Shown here in pieces: positions 1 through 5,894 of a stretch of 5,894 nt of DNA (position 1 is its first letter; every line of letters starts with the position of its first letter). The notes under the pieces are model-generated. The model made no database searches. It was not told where the DNA came from and worked only from the letters and a program-made list of their open reading frames with translations. The stretch lies in contig PMNQ01000142.1 in the NCBI GenBank assembly GCA_003162555.1, positions 482 through 6,375 on the forward strand, written 5' to 3'. Position numbers and translations under genes: made by a program. The DNA is from Gammaproteobacteria bacterium. GTDB taxonomy: Bacteria > Pseudomonadota > Gammaproteobacteria > Steroidobacterales > Steroidobacteraceae.

Positions 1-567
1 AACCTGGACGCGAAATTGCGGGAGGCCCTGCGCGTCGAGTTGGTCGACCTGCGGCGCACCTTGAAGACCCCGATGGTGTTCGTTACCCACGACCAGGCGG
101 AGGCTCTGTCCATGGCCGACAGGATCGTGGTGCTGTCCGAGGGCCGGGTGCTTCAGACCGGCACGCCGCGACAGATCTACGAACAGCCGGTGTCGCCGGT
201 GGTCGCCTTGCAACTGGGCCAGCCCGCCATCAACCTGCTGCCCGTGCGCCGGATTGACGGCAACTGGGTAAGCGCCGCCGGAACGTCGCTCATGCCCGCC
301 GCCCCCGACGGCGCGAGCGCCCGGCTGCTGGGGATCCGGCCCGAGGACATCGCCGTCCAGGGCGGGGAGGCGCGCGACGCCGTGGTCACGATCGTCGAGT
401 ACATCGGTCCGACCACCACGCTCCTGTGCGACTGGGCGGGCGCTCAGGTCCACATCGTGATTCCGCGCCGGGGAACGATCCGCCCGGGTGATCGCATAAG
501 CCCGCGTATCCACGCCGACCGCGCCGTTCTGTTCGATTTGCCCCCCTCGCAAGGAGGTTCCGTATGA
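1..567 (+). CDS. Sugar-type ABC transporter ATP-binding protein, 3' part (5' end outside window)
   Basis: This is the C-terminal 188 residues of an ATPase subunit of a MalK/UgpC-type importer, which drives substrate uptake through a membrane permease pair. The frame is open from base 1 and begins with NLDA, the D-loop that follows Walker B in these proteins, so the Walker A, Q-loop, signature and Walker B parts lie upstream of the window. The switch histidine is in [10 protein letters not shown] (about residue 30). After it come the usual [15 protein letters not shown] and IYEQP segments and then a TOBE/OB-fold regulatory region containing GIRPEDIAV (about residues 110-120). An internal TTG at position 16 could open a shorter ORF but is not a real start. 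The stop overlaps the next start (ATGA), indicating translational coupling to the sugar isomerase-like gene. The family assignment is firm. The transported sugar is not known; the neighbour suggests a carbohydrate or polyol. Confidence 0.93.
   Translation, partial: NLDAKLREALRVELVDLRRTLKTPMVFVTHDQAEALSMADRIVVLSEGRVLQTGTPRQIYEQPVSPVVALQLGQPAINLLPVRRIDGNWVSAAGTSLMPAAPDGASARLLGIRPEDIAVQGGEARDAVVTIVEYIGPTTTLLCDWAGAQVHIVIPRRGTIRPGDRISPRIHADRAVLFDLPPSQGGSV
551..557 (+). promoter_or_regulatory. Strong Shine-Dalgarno for the isomerase-like gene
   Basis: AAGGAGG is followed by six bases and then the ATG at 564. It lies inside the last codons of the ABC ATPase gene. It fixes the downstream start at the ATGA overlap and shows that the second gene can recruit ribosomes directly as well as by coupling. 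Confidence 0.85.
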
Positions 568-1823
568 CCAAACCCGAAAATGCCATCCCGAGTGCTTTCG
601 AACCCAAGTTCATGAAGATGAGCGTGCTGACCGCGGCGCTGCAGGAGCTGACGCCGCGCCAGATTCGCGACGCCGATCCCGACCGGGCGATAGAGGATTG
701 GTTGGCGTTCGCGCGTGAGATGGATTGTCCCAACATACAGATATCGGCCGCCCTGCATCCGACGGAGGCCGACGTCCCCCCCGAAGCGATGCTGGATCCC
801 GTGGCGAACACCTTGGACCTACGCAAACCGTTCGACGGGACGCGGGCCCGACGGGTTCTGGCCGCCATGCAGGCCACGGGCGTGGGCGTCACCGACATCG
901 CATTCTTCGACAACCTCTTGCACGACGACAACGATCTGCGCGCGAAGAAGCACAGGTTCGTGGTGCGGATGCTGGATGCCGCGGCGGCGCTGGGATGCCC
1001 GGCTGTGTGCGGTTTCGTCGGGCGCAACCAGAAGCTGTCGATGGACGGGAACCTGCTCTTCTTCGAGCAGGTGTTCATCCCTCTACTGAAGGAGGCGAAG
1101 GCGCGCGGCCTCGAATATCGGGTGGAGCAGTGCCCGATGCCCGGTTGGACCATCGGCGACAACTTTCACAACAACATCGGCTACACCCCGGCCCTGTGGA
1201 TCGCGCTCCACCGCATCTGCGAGAAGCACGGGGTGGGGGATCAGCTGCGGGTCCACTACGATCCCTCGCACGCCATCCTGATGGGCCAGGACTCTCGCTC
1301 GGTGTTCCAGTTCCTGAAAGACACCGGCTACAACTTCCTGATTGGCGGTTTCCACGTCAAGGGGCAGGTGATCGATGCTCGCGGCGTTTCGGCCTGGGGC
1401 TATGGCGGCCAGACGATGGAGCGCGGCGACTGGCAGGGCAGCAAGCCCGCGAGCGAACCGCGCGATCAGGCGCACGCCTGGAAGAAACAGACGGTATTGG
1501 CCGAACACGAACTGCCGGGCACGGCGCGCCACGATCCGCTGGCGTACCTGCAGAACCGGAGCGTCGATTGGCTTGATCATCAACTGGCAGCGCGGGAACT
1601 GCTCGCCATCGATCCGGCAAAGACTTATCTGGTCGTCGAGCACGAGTATCCGCCGGCCAGAATTCAGGACAAGGCTGCATTGGCGCCGATACTGGCCGGA
1701 TCGCTCGCGTTCACCCGAGCAGTAGACGAGGCGGCGGCGGCGATGTATGCGCTCCAGCACGAAGTGCTGGCAGCTCAGGGCATTGCGATCCAGGGTGTGG
1801 GTCGCGAAGCCTACCGTTCCTGA
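564..1823 (+). CDS. Sugar isomerase/epimerase-like TIM-barrel protein
   Basis: This 419-residue protein resembles the xylose-isomerase-like TIM-barrel (AP endonuclease 2) superfamily, whose members interconvert sugars or sugar derivatives with a divalent metal. Candidate metal ligands sit at barrel strand ends in the usual order: Glu189 in [10 protein letters not shown], Asp233 with His236 in HYDPSHAIL, His264 in GGFHVKG, and Glu359 or Glu361 in VVEHEYP. No signal peptide or membrane segment is seen, so it should be cytoplasmic. It is longer than the usual 260-300 residues; the extra length is mostly an insertion of about 95 residues between His264 and the last Glu. The start is supported by AAGGAGG six bases upstream and by the 4-base overlap with the ABC ATPase gene. 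That linkage suggests it acts on the imported substrate or a product of it. The exact reaction is unknown. The fold is confident; calling it an isomerase rather than a dehydratase or lyase is inference. Confidence 0.85.
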   Translation: MTKPENAIPSAFEPKFMKMSVLTAALQELTPRQIRDADPDRAIEDWLAFAREMDCPNIQISAALHPTEADVPPEAMLDPVANTLDLRKPFDGTRARRVLAAMQATGVGVTDIAFFDNLLHDDNDLRAKKHRFVVRMLDAAAALGCPAVCGFVGRNQKLSMDGNLLFFEQVFIPLLKEAKARGLEYRVEQCPMPGWTIGDNFHNNIGYTPALWIALHRICEKHGVGDQLRVHYDPSHAILMGQDSRSVFQFLKDTGYNFLIGGFHVKGQVIDARGVSAWGYGGQTMERGDWQGSKPASEPRDQAHAWKKQTVLAEHELPGTARHDPLAYLQNRSVDWLDHQLAARELLAIDPAKTYLVVEHEYPPARIQDKAALAPILAGSLAFTRAVDEAAAAMYALQHEVLAAQGIAIQGVGREAYRS

Positions 1824-1834
1824 AGGCCAACGCC

Positions 1835-3070
1835 ATGCCATTGACCGTCATGACTCGCGCCTGGCCGTTGCTGCTCGGCATGGGCGTACTGATGCTGGGC
1901 GCTGGCCTGCAGGGCACGCTTCTGGGTATCCGCGCCACAGCCGAGGCGTTTCCGACGATGGTCACCGGCATCGTCATGGCGTGTTACTACGTCGGCTATC
2001 TCCTGGGCACCATCGCCACGCCGCGACTGATCCGCAATGTCGGGCATGTCCGCGTGTTTGCTGCCTTCGCGGCTGTTGCTGCCGCGGCCAACCTCGTCCA
2101 GGCCGGCTTCGTTCGTCCTGTGCCATGGGCTGCCATGCGCCTGGTGACCGGGCTTTGCTTCGCGGGTATCTATGTCGTGGCGGAAAGCTGGTTGAACGGG
2201 CTCGCGACCCGCACGAATCGATCCAGGCTGCTCGCCGCTTACATGATCGTGCTCTACGTCGGACTCGGCGCCGCGCAGTTCTTGCTCATTCTGTCCAATA
2301 CCGGAACGTCCGCGCCGTTCATGCTGGCATCGGGCCTGATCTGCGTGGCCGTGGTTCCGACCTTGCTGTCAGCACAAATCGACCCGGAGGTCTTGGTGCC
2401 CCGCGCGGTTCCCATTCGCGACCTCTACCGGCTCTCGCCTCTGGGCGTCGGGGCAGTTGTCGTGGCTGGAGTCATCAGCTCGATCATATTCTCGATTGGT
2501 CCGGTCTATGCGCGGCTCGCGGGTCAGGATACGACTGCCATTGCGACGTTTATGGCCGTCAATATTTTTGCCGGGGTCGCGACGCAATATCCCGTTGGCG
2601 TGTTGGCTGATCGCTTCGATCGCCGTGCCGTGATTGCTGGCGTCTGTGCGCTCGCGACCGCGGCAGCCGTTGCCATTGTCGTGTTTCCCGAAGTGCCGCG
2701 GCCAATATTCCTGACTTTGTCGGCTATTTTCAGTGGCCTGACCTTGACGATCTATTCGCTTGGGATTTCGCACGTCAATGACCGGCTCGAGCCCGCGCAG
2801 ATGGTCGCGGCAAGTGGTGCGCTGCTGCTGCTCGATGGCGCGGGCGCAATCGTCGGACCTTTACTGGTCACGAGTTTGATGTCCAGCAATGGAGCTGCGG
2901 CTTATTTTGCGACGCTCGCGGCGCTCAGCGGCGTGTTGACCCTGCATTGCCTCTGGCGCAGGAGTCGGCGCGCGCCCGTGCCAACAGCGCAAAAAGGCCC
3001 ATTTATCAGGACGCAGCCGCAGCCTTGTGCATCGGTCACGGAACCGCCCTGGATGGAGCCGCCCAAATGA
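1835..3070 (+). CDS. MFS transporter, YcaD-like
   Basis: This 411-residue inner-membrane protein has about twelve hydrophobic segments, in two six-helix halves separated by a polar stretch near residues 181-200. Family marks are VAESWLN (residues 115-121), typical of the YcaD-like branch, and the second-half motif-A-like loop GVLADRFDRR (255-264) between helices 8 and 9. The last 35 or so residues are polar and Pro-rich, forming a cytoplasmic tail. The ATG at 1835 comes 11 bases after the isomerase-like stop, with a modest GAAGG about eight bases upstream; an alternative ATG lies at 1850. The gene is probably cotranscribed with the genes before it. Its stop overlaps the ATG of the broken downstream gene (ATGA). 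Substrate and direction of transport cannot be read from sequence; a link to the same sugar is plausible but unproven, since many YcaD-like proteins have no assigned substrate. Confidence 0.88.
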   Translation: MPLTVMTRAWPLLLGMGVLMLGAGLQGTLLGIRATAEAFPTMVTGIVMACYYVGYLLGTIATPRLIRNVGHVRVFAAFAAVAAAANLVQAGFVRPVPWAAMRLVTGLCFAGIYVVAESWLNGLATRTNRSRLLAAYMIVLYVGLGAAQFLLILSNTGTSAPFMLASGLICVAVVPTLLSAQIDPEVLVPRAVPIRDLYRLSPLGVGAVVVAGVISSIIFSIGPVYARLAGQDTTAIATFMAVNIFAGVATQYPVGVLADRFDRRAVIAGVCALATAAAVAIVVFPEVPRPIFLTLSAIFSGLTLTIYSLGISHVNDRLEPAQMVAASGALLLLDGAGAIVGPLLVTSLMSSNGAAAYFATLAALSGVLTLHCLWRRSRRAPVPTAQKGPFIRTQPQPCASVTEPPWMEPPK

Positions 3071-3774
3071 TCAATCCGCCGGTCCGCGTCACTTTGCGCA
3101 CCTGGTTTGCGCCTGGCATGGTCGCAATCGCGGCCGCGAGCCTGGGCCTGTTGATTCTCAGGTACGGCGACTTCGCCCCTTCTGCTGCAAACCTGCCCAA
3201 CTGGATGCCCTGGCGGGATACGTGGGTCCGTTTGGCCGCGGCAGTTCTCCTGGCATCGAGCGCCGGCCTCTGGTATCCGCGCACGGCGTTGCCGAGTGCG
3301 TTTGCGGTCGGTGCGTACCAGTTGATCTAGGTTGCCATTGGCACGCCTCCGATCGTCTCCGATCCACTCAGCTTTGGCGCGTGGTATGGAGTTGTCGAAG
3401 CCCTGACATCGCTTGCCGGTACCGGGATCCTGTGTGCCACGTTGCGTTGCCAGGCGCGGGGACTGGTGATGCCAGGAGCCGGCGAGCGCGCCGTCCGCAC
3501 TGCTCAGGTCATCTTCGGCATCGCCTGCGTCTTCTACGGGTGTTCGCACTTTGCTGCGGGAATGGCCATCGCTGTCGGCGTCCTGCCCCGTCTCGCGGCC
3601 ACGCCCGCATGGGCTATGCCACCAAAGAATCAATGGTCGGAACTGGTCGTGAACGTGGCGCCAAATTTTCTCCGTGGTGACGAGCCCGGCCAGTCAAGCA
3701 CTTTCAGTCCCGCTCCGTGCCCTTACAAACGCCGATGTAGCCACTCTCCTACAAGCAGGTGCTGGTTGCACTGA
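3067..3774 (+). pseudogene. Decayed DoxX-like integral membrane protein gene
   Basis: The reading frame opens at an ATG overlapping the MFS stop and runs 87 codons to TAG at 3328-3330. The same frame then stays open to TGA at 3772-3774, and residues on both sides of the TAG read as one multi-helix membrane protein. Before it are WFAPGMVAIAAASLGLLIL, PNWMPWRDTWVRLAAAVLLA and AVGAYQLI; after it are VAIGTPPIV, GAWYGVVEALTSLAG and VIFGIACVFYGCSHF. From memory of this DoxX-like group, a Trp is expected at the stop, so TGG to TAG at 3329 explains it. Further damage is likely: SHF (to 3552) runs directly into AAGMAIAVGVLPRLAAT, which normally follows about 25-30 more residues, and a second shortening appears near 3604-3620 before PPKNQWSELVV. 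Past about 3665 nothing family-like remains. The protein has no assigned function here. A sequencing error at the TAG alone would not account for the missing segments. Confidence 0.72.
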
Positions 3775-3853
3775 CTGCTCAATCCCGAGTGTCACCGAAT
3801 ACTCTCCCCAGCGTTCACCAGCTGCCGCCCCGGCCGCTACGCGACGTCAGACT

Positions 3854-3859
3854 AAGGAG
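3854..3859 (+). promoter_or_regulatory. Shine-Dalgarno deciding the Crp/Fnr gene start
   Basis: AAGGAG lies seven bases before the ATG at 3867. The same frame is open back to 3759, but that extra 36-codon stretch is Pro/Arg-rich, has no comparable ribosome binding site and overlaps the tail of the broken DoxX-like gene, so 3867 is the better start. Confidence 0.8.
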
Positions 3860-3866
3860 AAGTGCG

Positions 3867-4736
3867 ATGTCAATTACCGGGACAAATGTGGCCAGGTTGC
3901 CGGCGGAATTACCTCCCTTCCGGACAGGCGCTCGCTCGAGCCCTCGGGATAACCGTGTCCTGGCATCGCTCCCTCCTGCAGAATTCATGCGAGTGTCGGA
4001 GCTGCTCGAGCCGGTGCGCCTGCGTTGCGGTGAGACACTCAGTGAACAGGCGACGCGGGTGAAGCAAATCCATTTTCCGACGACAGCGATATTGTCGATG
4101 CAGCACGTCCTGGAGGATGGAGCCACATCCGAAATCGCGGCAATCGGGCGCGAGGGTGTATGTGGCGCATCCGCATTGATGGATGACTCGACAACACTCA
4201 GTCAGGTTCTGGTACTGAGTGATGGTGAGGCGTATGTGGGCTCGATAAATCGCATAGCTACAGAGTTTGGTCGGGGTGGGGCGTTCAGTCGCGCGATGCT
4301 GAAGTACGTGCAGCTGCTGTTTCTGCAGGTGACGCAGACGTCCATGTGCAACTATCGCCATTCCGTAGAGCAGCGACTTTGCAGGTGGCTGCTGAGCACG
4401 CTCGACCGTCTCGCGACAGACGACCTGGCCATTACGCACGAACGCCTCGGAAACTTGCTCGGCGTTCGCCGCGAGAGCATCACGGCTGCGGCCGGGCGTT
4501 TGCAGCTGCTGGGTGCAATACGCTACAGCCGGGGGCGCCTGACGGTTATCAATCGAAGCAAGATCGATCCCCTGGCCTGCGGATGCTACAAAGTGGTCAA
4601 GCAGCTGCTCGATCGCCTGCCGCTGCCTGACCGGGAGCGCGTCATCCCGAAATTGTCTTCCGCGGTACCACTGGGCGTCTCAAGGTACGGAGCCGACAGG
4701 ACCCTCGGTTCGGCCGGGGTCGCGGTCGCCAATTGA
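3867..4736 (+). CDS. Crp/Fnr-family transcriptional regulator
   Basis: This 289-residue protein has an N-terminal cyclic-nucleotide-binding-like beta-roll (about residues 30-140, with LRCGETLSEQATRVKQIHFP and SEIAAIGREGVCG), a dimerisation helix (about 140-180, including CNYRHSVEQRLCRWLL) and a C-terminal winged helix-turn-helix (about 188-230). The recognition helix is within GVRRESITAAAGRLQ and the wing is IRYSRGRLTVIN. ACGCYKVVKQLLDRL follows, as is common in this subgroup. It lacks the Arg-Ser phosphate-binding signature of cAMP-binding CRP and the N-terminal Cys cluster of FNR, so the signal is unknown. The N-terminal 25 and C-terminal 40 residues look like unstructured extensions. It has its own ribosome binding site and stands apart from the left-hand operon; I could not identify a convincing promoter. 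Family call is strong; the target genes are unknown and adjacency does not reveal them. Confidence 0.92.
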   Translation: MSITGTNVARLPAELPPFRTGARSSPRDNRVLASLPPAEFMRVSELLEPVRLRCGETLSEQATRVKQIHFPTTAILSMQHVLEDGATSEIAAIGREGVCGASALMDDSTTLSQVLVLSDGEAYVGSINRIATEFGRGGAFSRAMLKYVQLLFLQVTQTSMCNYRHSVEQRLCRWLLSTLDRLATDDLAITHERLGNLLGVRRESITAAAGRLQLLGAIRYSRGRLTVINRSKIDPLACGCYKVVKQLLDRLPLPDRERVIPKLSSAVPLGVSRYGADRTLGSAGVAVAN

Positions 4737-4750
4737 CCGTGCCTATTGGA

Positions 4751-4832
4751 TCAAGTGCCCAGCGCCCGAGCTAGTTTGGCGACCAGCGATTGTCGGTCGA
4801 AGGGTTTCACAAAGCTATGTTGCGCGAACACC
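4751..4832 (-). pseudogene. C-terminal remnant of a response-regulator receiver domain
   Basis: On the minus strand, in a frame different from metF, bases 4813 down to 4754 encode FVKPFDRQSL followed by VAKLARALGT, and then TGA at 4751-4753. This resembles the end of a CheY-like receiver domain: the Lys-Pro-Phe that follows beta-5 (the Lys that contacts the phosphorylated Asp), followed by the last amphipathic helix with its hydrophobic spacing, and a stop just after. Upstream, the frame enters the metF 3' end, which is clearly metF coding, so the rest of the receiver is absent. It is best read as the tail of a lost response regulator or hybrid kinase, with the junction near 4815-4832. Only about 20-26 residues support this, so chance resemblance is possible. 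Confidence 0.5.
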
Positions 4833-5690
4833 GATTGCGTGACAGATCGCGTACACCAGATCTGACCGATTGAGCGTGTAGAAGTGAAATTCGGTCACTC
4901 CGTGGCGACGCAGATCTTCGACCTGCTCAATGGCAATCGCCGCGCCGATCAGCCGGCGCGTGCCGGCATCGGCGTCCAACCCTTCGAACCGGTTTGCAAT
5001 CGACGCTGGGATCCTCGCCCCGCAGCGCCGGGCAAACCGCTGGATCTGGGAGAAATTAATGATTGGCAGGATGCCCGGCACGATTGGTACGCTGATGCCG
5101 GCGGCAACGCAGTCGTCGCGAAACCGCAGATAGGTGCTGTTGTCGAAAAAGAACTGGGTGATGGCGCGCGTGGCTCCGGCGTCGATCTTGCGGCGCAGAT
5201 TGTCGAGATCCTCGTGAGCGCTGCTCGCTTCCGGATGCACTTCGGGATAGGCGGCAACCGAGATCTCAAAGTCGGCCACCGAACGTAGCCCGCGAACGAG
5301 GTCGATCCCCCACCGGAATTCATCCGGGCTCGGGATGTGGCTCGGAACTGATCCGGGGGCATCGCCTCGAAGCGCAACAAGGTGGTTGATCCCCTGGCTC
5401 CAATACGCCCGTGCGAGTTCGCGGACCGATTCACGCGACGAACCAATGGACGTGATGTGCGGGGCCACCGTCAGAGTTGTCTCCTGTCGTAGGCGGCTGA
5501 CAATCTCGCGCGTCCGATCCCGTGTGGATCCATCGGCGCCGTACGTGACCGACACGAACCGCGGCGCGAGCGGTGCGAGGTGACGGACCGAGGTCCACAA
5601 CAGCGACTCCATGTCCGGGTCGGTGGGTGGGAAGAATTCGAATGAAACGGCGACCGAGGCGGTTCGATCCTTATCAGCCAGGAAATCCAT
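4815..5690 (-). CDS. metF: 5,10-methylenetetrahydrofolate reductase
   Basis: MetF is a cytoplasmic FAD enzyme that reduces 5,10-methylene-THF to 5-methyl-THF, the methyl donor for methionine synthase. The 291-residue product has the normal TIM-barrel length and all main family marks: SFEFFPP with catalytic Glu18, FVSVTYGADGSTRDRT (45-60), VAPHITSIG (75-83), ALRGDAPG with Asp110, AAYPEVHPE (146-154), ITQFFFD with Gln179, VPIVPGILPIINF, and the C-terminal EFHFYTLNRSDLVYAICH. Glu18 and Asp110 match E. coli Glu28 and Asp120 with a constant offset. The ATG at 5690 is chosen because it leaves a normal 15-residue lead before SFEFFPP; the frame stays open to a TTG at 5723 and includes a GTG at 5714, and the ribosome binding site (GGGTG) is weak, so the start is less sure than the identity. 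No metH is in view. The leader carries a promoter and a SAM-II-like riboswitch, so expression should fall when SAM is plentiful. It converges with the Crp/Fnr gene. Confidence 0.97.
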   Translation of the reverse strand: MDFLADKDRTASVAVSFEFFPPTDPDMESLLWTSVRHLAPLAPRFVSVTYGADGSTRDRTREIVSRLRQETTLTVAPHITSIGSSRESVRELARAYWSQGINHLVALRGDAPGSVPSHIPSPDEFRWGIDLVRGLRSVADFEISVAAYPEVHPEASSAHEDLDNLRRKIDAGATRAITQFFFDNSTYLRFRDDCVAAGISVPIVPGILPIINFSQIQRFARRCGARIPASIANRFEGLDADAGTRRLIGAAIAIEQVEDLRRHGVTEFHFYTLNRSDLVYAICHAIGVRAT

Positions 5691-5800
5691 ATCGCACCCA
5701 CGTGTAAACCACACAGGCGCCAACCTGACTCTCGCTTCGGAGCGGCGCTATCGAGCGCACAAAAAACCGTGTGAGCGGTGGACCCTTAGGTCCCTCGTCG
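5691..5800 (-). other. metF leader between riboswitch aptamer and start codon
   Basis: About 110 untranslated bases separate the aptamer from the metF ATG, rich in small inverted repeats. These include GGACC/GGTCC (5793-5780), ACCG/CGGT before a T-run (5779-5761), GCGCT-CGAT-AGCGC (5758-5745), CGCT-CCGA-AGCG (5742-5731) and GTGT-GGTTT-ACAC (5714-5702). The region would hold the expression platform of the riboswitch. I saw no coding signal in it. Which of these hairpins form in the cell is not determined. Confidence 0.6.
5761..5793 (-). terminator. Candidate riboswitch-controlled attenuator
   Basis: Directly after the aptamer, the transcript contains a perfect 5-bp hairpin GGACC-UAAG-GGUCC (5793-5780), then a 4-bp hairpin ACCG-CUCACA-CGGU (5779-5766), and the T-run ends at 5761 (six T at 5766-5761). 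Stem plus U-tract is the shape of an intrinsic terminator, and the position between aptamer and metF suits an attenuator. The stem next to the U-run is short, so it may be weak, and translation control at the start codon is an alternative. Confidence 0.45.
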
Positions 5801-5850
5801 CTTTAGCCGGATTTCTTACGCGCCCGCAAGCTGGTCTTCAAATCGGCGCA
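5801..5850 (-). ncRNA. SAM-II riboswitch aptamer upstream of metF
   Basis: Read on the minus strand, this segment has the compact SAM-II layout. Stem P1 is GCGCC (5849-5845) paired with GGCGC (5824-5820), five perfect pairs plus a U-G wobble at 5850/5819. Its loop starts with GAUUUG (5844-5839) and contains GCUUGC (5831-5826). After P1 comes GUAAGAAAUCC and then GGCUAAAG (5808-5801), the hallmark GCUAAA tail. GAUUU (5844-5840) is also exactly complementary to AAAUC (5814-5810). The order and spacing match the alphaproteobacterial SAM-II (metA-type) pattern as I remember it. The loop-to-tail pseudoknot known for the class cannot be drawn reliably by hand. Location ahead of metF, a SAM-supply gene, fits feedback by S-adenosylmethionine. 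SAM-I and SAH classes do not fit. Confidence 0.85.
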
Positions 5851-5855
5851 AATTC

Positions 5856-5884
5856 AGATTAAAGACTCTGCGGCGAGCCGTCAA
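5856..5884 (-). promoter_or_regulatory. Sigma70-type promoter of metF
   Basis: On the minus strand, a -35 box TTGACG (5884-5879) and a -10 box TAATCT (5861-5856) are separated by exactly 17 bases. Compared with TTGACA/TATAAT, five of six and four of six bases match. The expected transcription start, six to seven bases after the -10, is at about 5850-5849, which is where the riboswitch P1 stem begins. That independent agreement strengthens both calls. Confidence 0.75.
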
Positions 5885-5894
5885 CTGAGCACTT

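Noticed and set aside
386..1162. Long antisense ORF (258 codons) opposite the ABC ATPase and isomerase-like genes
   Set aside because: Its translation is rich in Arg, Ser and Pro with no family resemblance, and it lies opposite two strongly recognised genes. It is a typical GC-rich shadow frame.
2902..3633. Antisense ORF (243 codons) over the MFS 3' end and the broken DoxX-like gene
   Set aside because: It is low-complexity, Arg/Gly/Asp-rich and shows no domain. The plus strand carries membrane-protein coding signal in the same place.
3027..3680. Plus-strand ORF (217 codons) that spans the TAG of the DoxX-like gene and might seem to be the intact gene
   Set aside because: Its translation has no hydrophobic helices and no family features, and it begins inside the MFS gene. 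The other frame carries the membrane-protein sequence.
3766..3803. Possible promoter for the Crp/Fnr gene (TTGCAC with AATACT)
   Set aside because: The spacing between the two boxes is about 26 bases, far from 16-18, and the boxes placed at proper spacing match poorly.
4778..4801. Inverted repeat CGACC/GGTCG as a terminator between the convergent genes
   Set aside because: The stem is only five pairs with a ten-base loop and no T-run on either strand. No clear terminator is visible in the gap.
5691..5760. SAH riboswitch in the metF leader
   Set aside because: There are GC-rich hairpins but none of the conserved SAH-aptamer core, while the upstream segment fits SAM-II well.
1..5894. CRISPR array, insertion sequence, attachment site or tRNA
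   Set aside because: No regularly spaced repeats, transposase-like frame, paired terminal repeats or tRNA cloverleaf were found on reading either strand.

Overview
The window is GC-rich, densely coded bacterial DNA. It looks proteobacterial and most likely alphaproteobacterial. The main clue is an apparent SAM-II riboswitch in front of metF, a riboswitch class found mostly in Alphaproteobacteria; the MetF sequence also fits that group as I remember it. No rRNA, tRNA, mobile element or CRISPR array is visible, so the taxonomic call is inference.

Layout, left to right. (1) Positions 1-3070 on the plus strand form a tight run of genes. First is the 3' part of a sugar-type ABC-transporter ATPase, whose 5' end lies outside the window. 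It is joined by an ATGA stop/start overlap to a TIM-barrel sugar isomerase/epimerase-like protein, followed after 11 bases by a 12-TM MFS transporter. This reads as the end of a carbohydrate uptake and catabolism operon; the sugar cannot be named from here. (2) Positions 3067-3774, again entered through an ATGA overlap, hold a decayed DoxX-like membrane protein gene. It has an in-frame TAG where a Trp codon would be expected, and two places further on where conserved segments seem to be missing. (3) Positions 3867-4736 encode a Crp/Fnr-family regulator with its own good ribosome binding site. (4) Positions 4751-about 4830 on the minus strand encode what looks like the last 20 or so residues of a response-regulator receiver domain, a gene remnant squeezed against the metF stop codon. 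(5) metF (5,10-methylenetetrahydrofolate reductase) lies at 4815-5690 on the minus strand. Its roughly 160-base leader can be read completely: a sigma70-type promoter (TTGACG, 17-base spacer, TAATCT), a predicted transcription start at the first pairing base of a SAM-II aptamer, then small hairpins followed by a T-run that may be the expression platform.

The genes do not form one pathway. The left half is sugar transport and metabolism and the right half is one-carbon/methionine metabolism under probable SAM feedback. Between them is a stretch with two broken genes, which suggests past rearrangement and gene loss. The most informative element is the promoter-plus-riboswitch unit controlling metF. 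I saw no clearly new multi-gene system.
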